Positions 7,669 to 15,788 of a stretch of DNA of 64,000 nucleotides are shown here, one piece after another; position 1 is the first letter of the stretch; every line of letters begins with the position of its first letter. Made by a program: the position numbers and the translations under genes. Where the stretch lies: positions 1,240,001-1,304,000 of the forward strand of contig NZ_CP034661.1 in assembly GCF_003971235.1 (NCBI RefSeq), read 5' to 3'. The notes below the pieces were generated by a model. That model had not been told where the DNA came from and searched no databases. It saw only the letters and a list, made by a program, of their open reading frames with translations. The DNA comes from Chryseobacterium aureum (GTDB lineage: Bacteria > Bacteroidota > Bacteroidia > Flavobacteriales > Weeksellaceae).

Positions 7669-8799
7669 TTATAATCCGATAACCGGCATTGATAACATTA
7701 AGATATTTTCGTTTTCTTCAAGACCGTCAAGAGGTTCGATGATCCCCGGTCTGTTGGGTTGAGACATTTTCATAGTAATATCATCAGATCCTAAAATCGT
7801 CAGCATTTCCGTTAAGAATTTTGAGCTGAATCCGATATTGATATCTTCTCCGTTGTAGTCACAAGGAATCTGCATGTCTGCTTTGTTTGCATATTCAGTA
7901 TCTTCTGCATGAAGATGAAGAATATTTCCGGAAAGCTTGAATCTTACCTGATTGGTAGATTTGTTAGACATGATCGATGCTCTTTTGATCGCTCCCAGCA
8001 ACAGGTTTCTGTTGATGGTCAATACATTTGGATTCTCTTTTGGGATTACCGCTGTATAGTTCGGATATTTTCCGTCGATCAGTCTACAGATCCAGATATG
8101 CTTACCAAAAGTAAATTTAGCCATATTCTCATTGAAGTCGATGGTAACGTCTTCATTGGAACTTGCCAGGATATTTTTGAAAATGTTCAGGGGCTTTTTA
8201 GGCATGATAAACTCCATTGGTTCGGCATTCATAAGATCAGCTCTTTTGTACACTACCAGTCTATGGGAGTCAGTAGAAACGAAATTGGTTTCATTTTCTC
8301 CAAACTGAAAAAGAACGCCTGTCATTACCGGACGAAGTGAATCGTTACTTGTAGCAAACAGGGTGTTTGTCAAAGCTTCAGACAAAACTCCTGCCGGCAT
8401 CGTTACACTTTGTGAAGCGTCGAATTCCGGTAATTCGGGATAGTCATCAGCATTATCTAATGCTACTGCGAAATTATCTTTTTCATCTAAAATCTCAAGC
8501 TGGCTTCCGGTACCTTCAGCATTGTCTTTTACAACAAATGTCAGAGGCTGTTCACCATAGGTCTTGATAAAATCCTGAAAAATTTTAGCAGGAACAGCAA
8601 ATTTACCTGTATCATCAGACTTTACTTCCAGGGAAGTAACAAGAGTTGTCTCGCCGTCAGATGCTGTAATGGTAACATTATTTCCGTCTAATTCAAAAAG
8701 ATAGTTTTCTAAAATCGGTCTCGATTGAGAGCTTGATATTACGCCACTTACAGTTTGCAAAGCCTTCTGCAGTTCACCACTTGAAATAATAAATTTCAT
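7669..8799 (-). CDS. dnaN: DNA polymerase III subunit beta (sliding clamp)
   Basis: This is the ring-shaped processivity factor that tethers DNA polymerase III to DNA. Its 376 residues match the family length, with three repeated clamp domains of about 125 residues. The N-terminal M-K-F-I-I-S-S-G-E-L-Q-K-A-L motif, the D-G-E-T-T-L segment, the central R-P-V-M-T-G-V-L-F and S-H-R-L-V-V-Y motifs and the C-terminal M-S-M-P-V-I-G-L (bacterial M-P-x-R/I-L type end) are all present. It is transcribed alone, divergent from dgkA, with a -7 box at 8822-8829 and its own terminator. dnaA is not adjacent, which is usual in this group. Confidence 0.97.
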   Translation of the reverse strand: MKFIISSGELQKALQTVSGVISSSQSRPILENYLFELDGNNVTITASDGETTLVTSLEVKSDDTGKFAVPAKIFQDFIKTYGEQPLTFVVKDNAEGTGSQLEILDEKDNFAVALDNADDYPELPEFDASQSVTMPAGVLSEALTNTLFATSNDSLRPVMTGVLFQFGENETNFVSTDSHRLVVYKRADLMNAEPMEFIMPKKPLNIFKNILASSNEDVTIDFNENMAKFTFGKHIWICRLIDGKYPNYTAVIPKENPNVLTINRNLLLGAIKRASIMSNKSTNQVRFKLSGNILHLHAEDTEYANKADMQIPCDYNGEDINIGFSSKFLTEMLTILGSDDITMKMSQPNRPGIIEPLDGLEENENILMLSMPVIGL

Positions 8800-8821
8800 A
8801 GATTTATAAAATAAGTTTCTA

Positions 8822-8829
8822 CAAATATA
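8822..8829 (-). promoter_or_regulatory. Putative dnaN -7 box
   Basis: On the minus strand this reads TATATTTG, a full match to TAnnTTTG, 23 bases before the dnaN ATG. A well-spaced TTG (-33) is not evident. Confidence 0.5.
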
Positions 8830-8956
8830 ATAAATAGATACAATAAAGAAAAGAATAATATGGAGGAGTTTTTCACAAATATCCTTAATCTGTTTTGAGC
8901 CTTGACATTATGCTTTGATTTCTGCGAAGATTCATTTTTTTATCAATTACAAAACC

Positions 8957-8964
8957 TATATTTG
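8957..8964 (+). promoter_or_regulatory. Putative dgkA -7 box
   Basis: TATATTTG lies 20 bases before the dgkA ATG and matches the Bacteroidota -7 consensus. The dnaN and dgkA boxes diverge from the same 184-base gap. Confidence 0.5.
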
Positions 8965-8983
8965 TGAAAAAAGTTTGTAAATC

Positions 8984-9370
8984 ATGCAAAAACCTCCTAT
9001 CCATAAAAGTTTTCTCAATGCTTTCCGGGGTGTTTTGATGATGATAAAAACGGAAAGAAATTTCCAGATCGAGCTTCTGGCCTTCTTTGTTAATCTCTTT
9101 CTTATTTTTTATTTCAAATTAAATTATACGGATGCAGCATTGGTTCTTATGGCTTCGTTTGCTGTTTTAAGTGCCGAAATTTTCAATACTGCTATTGAAA
9201 AGATCTGCGATATCATTCAACCTGATTTTGACAAGAGAATTGGCTTTATCAAAGATGTTGCGGCCGGTGCTGTTGTGCTGACGGCTATTGCAGCGGTGAT
9301 TGTGGGGATTCTCGTGTATGGAAAATATGTTGTAAGGTTTATGGAAACCGTAAAACTCTTGTTTCTGTAG
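8984..9370 (+). CDS. dgkA: Diacylglycerol/undecaprenol kinase, DgkA family
   Basis: This 128-residue integral membrane kinase phosphorylates diacylglycerol or undecaprenol, recycling lipids from envelope synthesis. Three hydrophobic segments are visible near 30-50, 55-75 and 100-120. The family signature E-I-F-N-T-A-I-E-K-I-C-D is at about residues 65-77, and the K-D-V-A-A-G-A-V motif follows near 95. In Gram-positives the DgkA homologue is an undecaprenol kinase; the substrate cannot be decided here. It is monocistronic and followed by a repeat with a GC-rich hairpin. Confidence 0.93.
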   Translation: MQKPPIHKSFLNAFRGVLMMIKTERNFQIELLAFFVNLFLIFYFKLNYTDAALVLMASFAVLSAEIFNTAIEKICDIIQPDFDKRIGFIKDVAAGAVVLTAIAAVIVGILVYGKYVVRFMETVKLLFL

Positions 9371-9383
9371 GATCAGACCACCC

Positions 9384-9430
9384 CGTCAAAAATTTTTTTG
9401 AATTTTTGCCCCCCTCCGAGGGAGGGGAAT
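9384..9430 (+). repeat. Intergenic repeat/terminator downstream of dgkA
   Basis: An A/T inverted segment (CAAAAATTTTTTTGAATTTTTG) is followed by a GC hairpin CCCCTCC-GAG-GGAGGGG at 9411-9427. The arrangement resembles dispersed non-coding elements of Bacteroidota. It may end dgkA transcripts, but no T-run follows the GC stem on the plus strand. Confidence 0.5.
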
Positions 9431-9479
9431 ATCACGTCTCCAGTTCAAAGGTGTATGAAAGTAGGTGTTTTTCTCTTTT

Positions 9480-9938
9480 TTATTTTACAGCGATGAAAAT
9501 ATCAATTTCTGCCTCTGACGGATTTTGTGCTTTTTCTCCGTATACTTCAAAATCGGCAGTAAACACCCTTCCTAAATCCATGTTCCAGATTTTGATCCAT
9601 TCATTGATGACCAGATCTTTTGAAATATCTCCTTTTGCTGTAAATTTCAGATAATTTCCACCCTCAAAAGAATACCCAACCATTCCTTCCGGAATATTAT
9701 CAAGGTTTTCCACTTCGCATCCCAGAACTGTAGTGTATGGTTTTGTGTGGTCTTTTTCGTAATCCGTGTAGATGGAATAAATGGTATTGTCTACCTTATT
9801 CGGAATTGAATTGAGAATATCTTCATTCATCATTTTCTCCCATAGAGCGGGGATATCTTTTCCTGCCTGTCCATTTTCATTGGTTGTTCTTACTGCAATA
9901 CCAATTACTTTAAAAGGTCCTATTTTTACGTTCTTCAT
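9480..9938 (-). CDS. GyrI-like / effector-binding domain protein
   Basis: This 152-residue cytoplasmic protein consists of a single GyrI-like (AraC effector-binding, SOUL-like) domain. It has the opening strand I-G-P-F-K-V-I-G-I-A-V-R-T, a central L-G-C-E-V-E-N segment, and the closing I-D-I-F-I-A-V strand. Stand-alone members are thought to bind small amphipathic or cationic ligands and some hydrolyse xenobiotics. No DNA-binding domain is present. The ATG at 9938 is preferred to a TTG eight codons upstream. It stands alone between repeat-rich gaps. Confidence 0.8.
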   Translation of the reverse strand: MKNVKIGPFKVIGIAVRTTNENGQAGKDIPALWEKMMNEDILNSIPNKVDNTIYSIYTDYEKDHTKPYTTVLGCEVENLDNIPEGMVGYSFEGGNYLKFTAKGDISKDLVINEWIKIWNMDLGRVFTADFEVYGEKAQNPSEAEIDIFIAVK

Positions 9939-10075
9939 TATTAATTCTTTGTTATAGAGCAAAAATAAGGTGAGATTGTGACAAGGGGGTGTCAGGAGTT
10001 TTTTAAAATTGATTGAATAGGATATTGTTTTTAAGTTTTGGCTAAAGCCATTTTAAAGGTTAAAATTTTTGCATA

Positions 10076-10093
10076 AACGGGCTAAAGCCCGTT
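10076..10093. repeat. Palindromic AACGGGC-TAAA-GCCCGTT module
   Basis: This is a perfect 7-base stem with a TAAA loop. The same arm and flank (CAATTCAATAGGAACGGGCT on the other strand) occur at 3014-3033, and a weaker relative TGGCTAAAGCCA lies 25 bases upstream. Confidence 0.7.
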
Positions 10094-10152
10094 CCTATTG
10101 AATTGAATTGAATTTCTGTGACTATTCTCTTTTGGCTTAGCCTATTCTAATT

Positions 10153-10231
10153 TTGTCACTCAGTAGGAGTTTCAGTATGTTTTATAAACCAATTAGAGTA
10201 TAGATTCCTTGCTTTGCCCGGAATGACAAAG
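10153..10231 (+). repeat. Dispersed intergenic repeat, copy B
   Basis: This matches 2862-2933 in inverted orientation through TGTCACTC, CAGTATGTTTTATAAA, CAATTA, AGTATAGATTCCTT and CGGAATGACAAAG. Relative to copy A it has an extra GCTTTGCC-like segment before CGGAATGA. Confidence 0.75.
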
Positions 10232-10286
10232 AGACTGTTGATATTTTATCTGAGATAGTGAGATTGCTTCACCTGGCTTGCAATGG

Positions 10287-10619
10287 CTATTTTCCGACAT
10301 AAATAAACCCTTTCTTTCCGGATTTAAAAACAGTTTCAATTCTTTTGTAATCATCTACTTCATATTCGTCAGCCTGAAGGATTTCTGCTTCTGTTACTTC
10401 AAAAAGTACTCCTTCTACCTGATCATCATTATTTCCTGAGAATTTCAGTACAGGATGGTATTTCTGACCGCTTTTCCGCAACACTTCAGGATCTGTAATT
10501 TCCAGCATCCTTAATTTATATCCTGATAAAATGTCTTTTTCACCTTGTAAGAGTCTTCCAAAGGTTTCTATTTGAACCTGTTCTTTCTGAAGGGTTCCAT
10601 AAGAAAATAAATAGGGCAT
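10287..10619 (-). CDS. Gamma-glutamylcyclotransferase-like (AIG2/GGCT fold) protein
   Basis: This 110-residue protein has the GGCT-like fold. The substrate-binding Y-G-T-L motif is at residues 7-10 and a candidate catalytic Glu85 lies in A-D-E-Y-E. Family members cyclise gamma-glutamyl amines to 5-oxoproline, but many bacterial members are uncharacterised, so the substrate is unknown. The start codon overlaps the stop of the upstream SGNH hydrolase gene by one base, which indicates translational coupling. It has no signal peptide and is probably cytoplasmic. Confidence 0.85.
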   Translation of the reverse strand: MPYLFSYGTLQKEQVQIETFGRLLQGEKDILSGYKLRMLEITDPEVLRKSGQKYHPVLKFSGNNDDQVEGVLFEVTEAEILQADEYEVDDYKRIETVFKSGKKGFIYVGK

Positions 10620-11248
10620 TATAAATATTTTTCAATGATTGGGATTGCCACTTCAGCCATCATTCCATAACCTTTTTCATTGGGATGTACGCCGTCTGCG
10701 GAAAGCAGAATCTCTTTATCATCCAGGAAGGCGGAATAAAAATCAATATACATTAGTCCGTTCTCTGTAGCCAGATCCTTCAAAATCTGATTATAAACAA
10801 CTACATCTTCATTAACTCTCTTCTTCCCGGAGCTTACCACTACTCCATCTATCTTTTGAGAAAAAGGGAGAATGCTTACTAGGTAAATTTCATGGGAAAA
10901 CCTGCTTGCATGGTCAACAGCTTCTTTGATATTATTTCTGAATTTTTCAGGATCTACCATCTGTACTCCATCTTTTACAGCAAGATCATTGGCTCCATAA
11001 CTTATGAAAACGATATTTCCGTCTGCGGAATTTCTTGCGTTTAATTCGTGAGGCATTCTTTTCAGTAATCCTTCCGTAGTTTCTCCTCCTATTCCGAGAT
11101 TGAAGAGAATCAGTTCATCTCCATTTCCTTCATGAAATTTCTGCAGGGCATATCTTTTCAGAATATCTACCCAACCGCCAAAAACGCCGTCATATTCCCC
11201 GTAGGTAATGCTGTCACCGAAGAACAGCCCGTAAATAATTTTCTTCAT
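10619..11248 (-). CDS. SGNH/GDSL-family hydrolase
   Basis: This is a 209-residue esterase/lipase-type hydrolase. Block I G-D-S-I-T is at residues 11-15 (nucleophile Ser13), block II Gly in G-I-G-G-E-T-T, block III G-A-N-D-L near residue 85, and block V D-G-V-H-P with catalytic Asp185 and His188. There is no signal peptide, so a cytoplasmic role on a small acyl ester is more likely than secretion. It is coupled to the downstream GGCT-like gene by a one-base overlap. The substrate cannot be predicted. Confidence 0.88.
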   Translation of the reverse strand: MKKIIYGLFFGDSITYGEYDGVFGGWVDILKRYALQKFHEGNGDELILFNLGIGGETTEGLLKRMPHELNARNSADGNIVFISYGANDLAVKDGVQMVDPEKFRNNIKEAVDHASRFSHEIYLVSILPFSQKIDGVVVSSGKKRVNEDVVVYNQILKDLATENGLMYIDFYSAFLDDKEILLSADGVHPNEKGYGMMAEVAIPIIEKYL

Positions 11249-11441
11249 TCAGTTTTGTTATTTCCTGTTTTGATTAAGTAAAAGTATTAAGAAAAAATTG
11301 TTTAAGGAGTATAAAATAGCTGAATTTATGGAACGTTTTAACGCAAAGTTTTACTATTTTTTATAGTATTTTTAAGGGAGCTAAGGTGAATCAGCTGGAA
11401 ATATCAACACTACAAAATTTCCACTCATTACACATTACTCG

Positions 11442-11855
11442 TTATTCCAGTCTCAAAGTAATATTCGTATGTGATTCTATAATTTCCACCAGGATTTCAA
11501 AAAGCGTCTGTCCTTTTCCTTCTATCAATTCATCTAGTTTCTGTTGAATTAATTCTATGTTGAAAGGTTTACCCTGTCTGATTTTATTTTCGTAGAATTC
11601 GCGGGTGGCTTCATAGCCTAAGTCTTCTTTTGATTTTTCCGATTCTTTCCAGATGATTTCAAATTCTTCTTTTCCTTCAATGATTCCAAAACCACCATAA
11701 AGAATGTCATTAAATCCATCCAATGTTCCTACTTTCCAGTCTGTATTCTTCATCAGAACGCTGGAAGCTTCTTCGTAGAAACCTCCTAAAGACGAAAAAT
11801 GACCGCCATGAATGACGATCACTTTTCCTGTATTGTTATTTGAAGTATTCAACAC
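11442..11855 (-). CDS. Barstar-like (ribonuclease inhibitor) protein
   Basis: This 137-residue cytoplasmic protein resembles the barstar family. It opens with a strand followed by the segment F-S-S-L-G-G-F-Y-E-E and continues with D-G-F-N-D-I-L-Y-G-G-F-G. The tail pattern T-L-F-E-I-L-V-E-I-I-E-S-H ends in a strand, as in inhibitors of barnase-type RNases. Its start (GTG at 11855, or the next codon TTG) lies within the last codons of purL, overlapping by 20 bases, so it is translated with or after purL. No barnase-like RNase gene is visible in the window. It may be an orphan immunity gene or a domesticated regulator. Confidence 0.75.
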   Translation of the reverse strand: MLNTSNNNTGKVIVIHGGHFSSLGGFYEEASSVLMKNTDWKVGTLDGFNDILYGGFGIIEGKEEFEIIWKESEKSKEDLGYEATREFYENKIRQGKPFNIELIQQKLDELIEGKGQTLFEILVEIIESHTNITLRLE

Positions 11856-14800
11856 CGTTTTTGAATATGTTGTGATAATTCGCGGTCGGTATATTCTTCA
11901 TGAGACCTTCAGCAAATCGTTCCGGGTGTCCCATTCTTCCATAGATCTTTCCACATGGGCTGGTAATTCCTTCGATTCCGAATAATGAGTTATTCGGGTT
12001 GAATGGCATTCCGTGGGCAATGTTTCCATCAAGATCAATGTATTGAGTGGCAATCTGTCCGTTTTCATATAATTTCCTGATTTCATCTTCTGAAGCCATG
12101 AAACGTCCTTCTCCGTGGGAAATCGGAATGGTGAAAGTTTGTCCTTTCATTCCTTTTAACCAAGGGCTTTCGTCATTTACTACCTGCACTGTTACCATCT
12201 GGGAGATGTGTCTTCTGATGGCGTTGTGCGCTAATGTTGGAGAATTCTCATCCAGATCTTTGATTCTTCCGTAAGGTAACAATCCTGACTTCACAAGCGC
12301 CTGGAATCCGTTGCAGATTCCGATGATCATTCCGTCTCTGTCTAATAATTCGTGAACTGCATTTTTCATTTTCTCGTTTTTCAGAACGTTTACAATGAAT
12401 TTTGCAGAACCATCCGGCTCATCACCCGCTGAGAAACCTCCTGAGAATGCAAGGATCTGAGATGTTCTGATCTCTTCCACCCATGCATCAATGCTTTCGT
12501 CCAGTAACTGGTGATTGATATTGATTAAAGGCAAGCTGCTTACTACAGCGCCTTCTTTCTGAAATGCATTCAGCGTGTCATATTCACAGTTGGTTCCCGG
12601 GAATACCGGAGCAAATACTTTCGGCTGTGCGATTCCGTGTTTTTTAATGATGATATTTCTTGGATTGACCGAGTTATGTTTTGCATCAATTTCAACCGTG
12701 ATCTTTTCTTTTTCTACAGTCGGGAAAAGATTTTCAAATGTATTAGTATTGGCCGCAACAAGGTCTGTAATGTTTGATTCAATACCGTTAATTTTTAAGG
12801 TTCCAGAGTCTTTTACTTCTCCGATCAACTGAAGGGTAGCTGTGCTTAATTCCTCTTTTGCCTCGATAACTAAGCTTCCGATATTTTTCGCTAATAATAC
12901 ATTTTCATCAGCATTGATCTCTGCTCCTAATCTGTTTCCGAAGCTCATTTTTGCTAACGCTACCGCAAGACCTCCTTCTTTCACTGTTTTCACAGAAACA
13001 ATTTTTCCTGCTTTGATGTTTTCAAAAATGAATTCAAAAACTTCTTTTAGAGCATTATAGTTTGGAAGTCCGCTTTCCTGAGCGGTATGATTGAAGAAAT
13101 ATAATCTGTTTCCGGCGCTTTTCAATTCAGGAGAAATGATATTTTCTTTGTCTCCGTTAGCACACGCAAAAGAAATTAGGGTTGGAGGGACGTTCAGATC
13201 CTGATACGTTCCGCTCATAGAATCTTTCCCACCGATGGCTGCAAGACCCAAATTGATCTGAGCGTCGTAAGCCCCTAAAAGTGAAGCCAAAGGTTTTCCC
13301 CATTTTTCAGGGTTCTGCCCCAATTTTTCGAAATATTCCTGGAAGCTCAGTCTGATATTTTTATAATCACCTCCCATTGCTACAATTTTCGCAACGCTCT
13401 CTACTACGGCATACGATGATCCTAACAGTGAGTTTTGTTTTGAAATTTCAGCATCGAATCCCCAGCTTGCCAGAGAAACTGTTTTAATATCTTTTGCTCC
13501 TAAAATTGGCAGGGTCTGCACACTTCCTTCCATCAGGGTCTGCTGGTATTTTCCTCCTAAAGGCATTGCAACTGTAGTCGCACCGATTGAAGAGTCAAAC
13601 ATTTCAAGCAATCCTTTTTGGGAAGCCACGTTTTTATCTTTTAAGATGTTCAGGAAGTTTTCTGCTGTGAACGCTTTTGTTTCTTCTTTTACTTCTTCAA
13701 GGTGAGTGATTTTCACTTCCTGAGATTTTGAACATCCGTTGGTATCTAAGAAAGCTCTTGAAAGGTCTACAATTTTGTCTCCTTTCCAGAACATCTGCAT
13801 TCTTCCTGAATCTGTTACTTTTGCTACTTCTACGGCAACAATGTTTTCAGCTTCACAGAATCTGATGAATTTTTCTTTATCCTGAGGATCTACTACCACC
13901 GCCATTCTTTCCTGCGATTCAGAAATAGCCAGCTCGGTTCCGTTTAATCCTTCATATTTTAATGGTAATACATCAAGGTTTACTTCCAAAGAGTCTGCAA
14001 TTTCACCAATGGCTACAGAAACTCCGCCTGCTCCGAAGTCATTTGATTTTTTGATCAGCTTCGTTACTTCAGGATTTCTGAACAGTCTCTGAATTTTACG
14101 TTCTTCTACGGCATTTCCTTTCTGAACTTCAGAGCTCATGGTGTGGATAGAGGTTTCGTCCTGTTCTTTTGAGCTTCCGCTTGCTCCCCCTACTCCGTCT
14201 CGGCCTGTTGCTCCTCCTAAGATAATAATGGAATCCCCGTTTTCAGGTTTCTCACGTCTTACCCAGTCTACAGGAACAGCTCCGGTTACGAAACCAACTT
14301 CCATTCTCTTTGCTTTATAGCCTTCGTCATAGATTTCAGAAACCATTGTCGTAGCAAGACCAATCTGGTTACCGTAAGATGAATATCCGTTGGCAGCCTG
14401 TTTCGTAATGGTTTTCTGGGGTAATTTCCCCGGTAATGTTTTGTCAACAGATTCCAAAACGTCTGCAGCACCCGTTAATCTCATGGCCTGAAAAACGAAA
14501 GATCTTCCGGATAATGGGTCTCTGATAGCTCCTCCCAAACAAGTGGATGCTCCCCCGAAAGGTTCAATTTCTGTTGGGTGGTTGTGCGTTTCGTTTTTGA
14601 ATAATAAATACCAGGGTTCTTTTTTACCGTCGTATTCTGCTTCGATCTGGATGGTACAGGCATTGATTTCATCAGAAATAACAAGGTTATCCAGATTGCC
14701 TGTTTTGTGGAAATATTTACCGCACACTGTTGCCAGATCCATTAATGAAATGGGCTTCAGCTCACGGCCTAAGAATTTTCTTTTTTCGATATAATCATTG

Positions 14801-15531
14801 AAAATCGTTTCCAATGTGTGTTTGAACTGACCTTCAAACTGAATGTCTGACAACTGTGTTTCGAAAGTGGTGTGACGGCAGTGGTCACTCCAATAGGTGT
14901 CTAATACTTTTAATTCTGTTTCCGTAGGATTTCTTTCTTCAGTTTTGAAATATTCCTGAATGAATTTCAGGTCATCCAAACCTAATGCAAAACCATGATT
15001 GTTATAGAAGTTTTCAAGTTCCGCATCATTAAAATTGATGAAGTTTTCGTGGATGATTACTTTTGACGGTGTTTCTTCAGCTGGAATATCCAGAATTGAC
15101 AGGTCTTTTTCCTGAGATTCCACTTTATTGATCAGAAGGTCTTTGATTTTCACCAAATCTGCTTCAGAAACTCCTTCAAATTCGATCAGTTTTCCACTTC
15201 TTACTTTTGATTTTTCATTTTCAGTCAGCAACGCGATACACTGCTGCGCAGAATCTGCTCTCTGATCATACTGGCCCGGTAAAAATTCCATTCCGAAATG
15301 AATAGTTTTTGCAGGGTTTTCTGTGTGTAAAATATCAGTAACAGGGTCTACAAAGGTGTTGTTTACCACTTTTTCAAATTCTCCGTCATTCAGGTTGAAA
15401 ATATCGTATACGTTGTATACTTTCACGCTTTGAACTGCCGGAACAACCGCTTTTACTTCATCAAAAATTTTTGGACTTTCAACATCGAAAATTCCTCTTT
15501 TTTCTACGAAAATTCTTTTGTTATTAGACAT
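11836..15531 (-). CDS. purL: Phosphoribosylformylglycinamidine synthase
   Basis: This is the large single-chain form of FGAM synthase, which uses ATP and glutamine to convert FGAR to FGAM in purine synthesis. At 1231 residues it has the fused length. An N-terminal PurS-like domain precedes a linker with L-D-T-Y-W-S-D-H-C-R-H-T-T-F. Two AIRS-type synthetase halves follow, with N-E-T-H-N-H-P-T near residue 315 and G-G-K-D-S-M-S. The C-terminal class I glutamine amidotransferase domain has its nucleophile Cys near 1073 (G-I-C-N-G-F-Q) and the G-H-P-E-R triad segment near 1202. purB lies 1.3 kb upstream on the same strand, with the WG-repeat gene between. No purine riboswitch is apparent in its leader. 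Confidence 0.97.
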   Translation of the reverse strand: MSNNKRIFVEKRGIFDVESPKIFDEVKAVVPAVQSVKVYNVYDIFNLNDGEFEKVVNNTFVDPVTDILHTENPAKTIHFGMEFLPGQYDQRADSAQQCIALLTENEKSKVRSGKLIEFEGVSEADLVKIKDLLINKVESQEKDLSILDIPAEETPSKVIIHENFINFNDAELENFYNNHGFALGLDDLKFIQEYFKTEERNPTETELKVLDTYWSDHCRHTTFETQLSDIQFEGQFKHTLETIFNDYIEKRKFLGRELKPISLMDLATVCGKYFHKTGNLDNLVISDEINACTIQIEAEYDGKKEPWYLLFKNETHNHPTEIEPFGGASTCLGGAIRDPLSGRSFVFQAMRLTGAADVLESVDKTLPGKLPQKTITKQAANGYSSYGNQIGLATTMVSEIYDEGYKAKRMEVGFVTGAVPVDWVRREKPENGDSIIILGGATGRDGVGGASGSSKEQDETSIHTMSSEVQKGNAVEERKIQRLFRNPEVTKLIKKSNDFGAGGVSVAIGEIADSLEVNLDVLPLKYEGLNGTELAISESQERMAVVVDPQDKEKFIRFCEAENIVAVEVAKVTDSGRMQMFWKGDKIVDLSRAFLDTNGCSKSQEVKITHLEEVKEETKAFTAENFLNILKDKNVASQKGLLEMFDSSIGATTVAMPLGGKYQQTLMEGSVQTLPILGAKDIKTVSLASWGFDAEISKQNSLLGSSYAVVESVAKIVAMGGDYKNIRLSFQEYFEKLGQNPEKWGKPLASLLGAYDAQINLGLAAIGGKDSMSGTYQDLNVPPTLISFACANGDKENIISPELKSAGNRLYFFNHTAQESGLPNYNALKEVFEFIFENIKAGKIVSVKTVKEGGLAVALAKMSFGNRLGAEINADENVLLAKNIGSLVIEAKEELSTATLQLIGEVKDSGTLKINGIESNITDLVAANTNTFENLFPTVEKEKITVEIDAKHNSVNPRNIIIKKHGIAQPKVFAPVFPGTNCEYDTLNAFQKEGAVVSSLPLININHQLLDESIDAWVEEIRTSQILAFSGGFSAGDEPDGSAKFIVNVLKNEKMKNAVHELLDRDGMIIGICNGFQALVKSGLLPYGRIKDLDENSPTLAHNAIRRHISQMVTVQVVNDESPWLKGMKGQTFTIPISHGEGRFMASEDEIRKLYENGQIATQYIDLDGNIAHGMPFNPNNSLFGIEGITSPCGKIYGRMGHPERFAEGLMKNIPTANYHNIFKNGVEYFK

Positions 15532-15557
15532 TAGATGTCAGATTTTTAATATTAGAT

Positions 15558-15768
15558 TTATTTTTTATTTTCAAATTTATTTCTTGCTATCTCTATTGAA
15601 CGATGCAATTTTTCAAGCAAAACTTTTTCTGAAGGTAAGATAAGTAAATATTCTGCTACTTTTATATTATCTCCTTCCAGATTCATGAGTTCTATATGCC
15701 CATGATAATTGTCGCATCGCTGATGCGACAATTTCAAAATTATTAAAAACAGAAGTAAACTCCATCAT
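15558..15768 (-). pseudogene. Possible frameshifted short gene
   Basis: Two short overlapping frames look like one broken gene. The first runs from ATG-ATG at 15768 to a TAA at 15667 (33 residues, with V-F-N-N-F-E-I-V-A-S-A-M-R-Q-L). The second reads from within the first to 15558 and continues with a charged helical sequence (A-E-Y-L-L-I-L-P-S-E-K-V-L-L-E-K-L). A perfect hairpin at 15707-15733 lies inside the first part. No family is recognised. It could also be chance open frames in a leader region. Confidence 0.35.
15707..15733. repeat. 27-bp perfect hairpin
   Basis: AATTGTCGCATC and GATGCGACAATT are exact reverse complements around a GCT loop. There is no adjacent T-run, so it is more like a small palindromic repeat than a terminator. 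Confidence 0.7.
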
Positions 15769-15788
15769 TTTTCAGATATATTACTTAC

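Larger units (their letters stand above)
9939..10286. other. Repeat-rich gene-free region
   Basis: No coding frame is convincing here. The stretch contains a TGGCTAAAGCCA palindrome (10039-10050), the AACGGGCTAAAGCCCGTT hairpin (10076-10093), an ATTGAATTGAATTGAATT run, and the dispersed repeat copy B (10153-10231). Confidence 0.7.

Noticed and set aside
9939-9962. TTG start for the GyrI-like protein
   Set aside because: The ATG at 9938 fits the family start and common start usage better.
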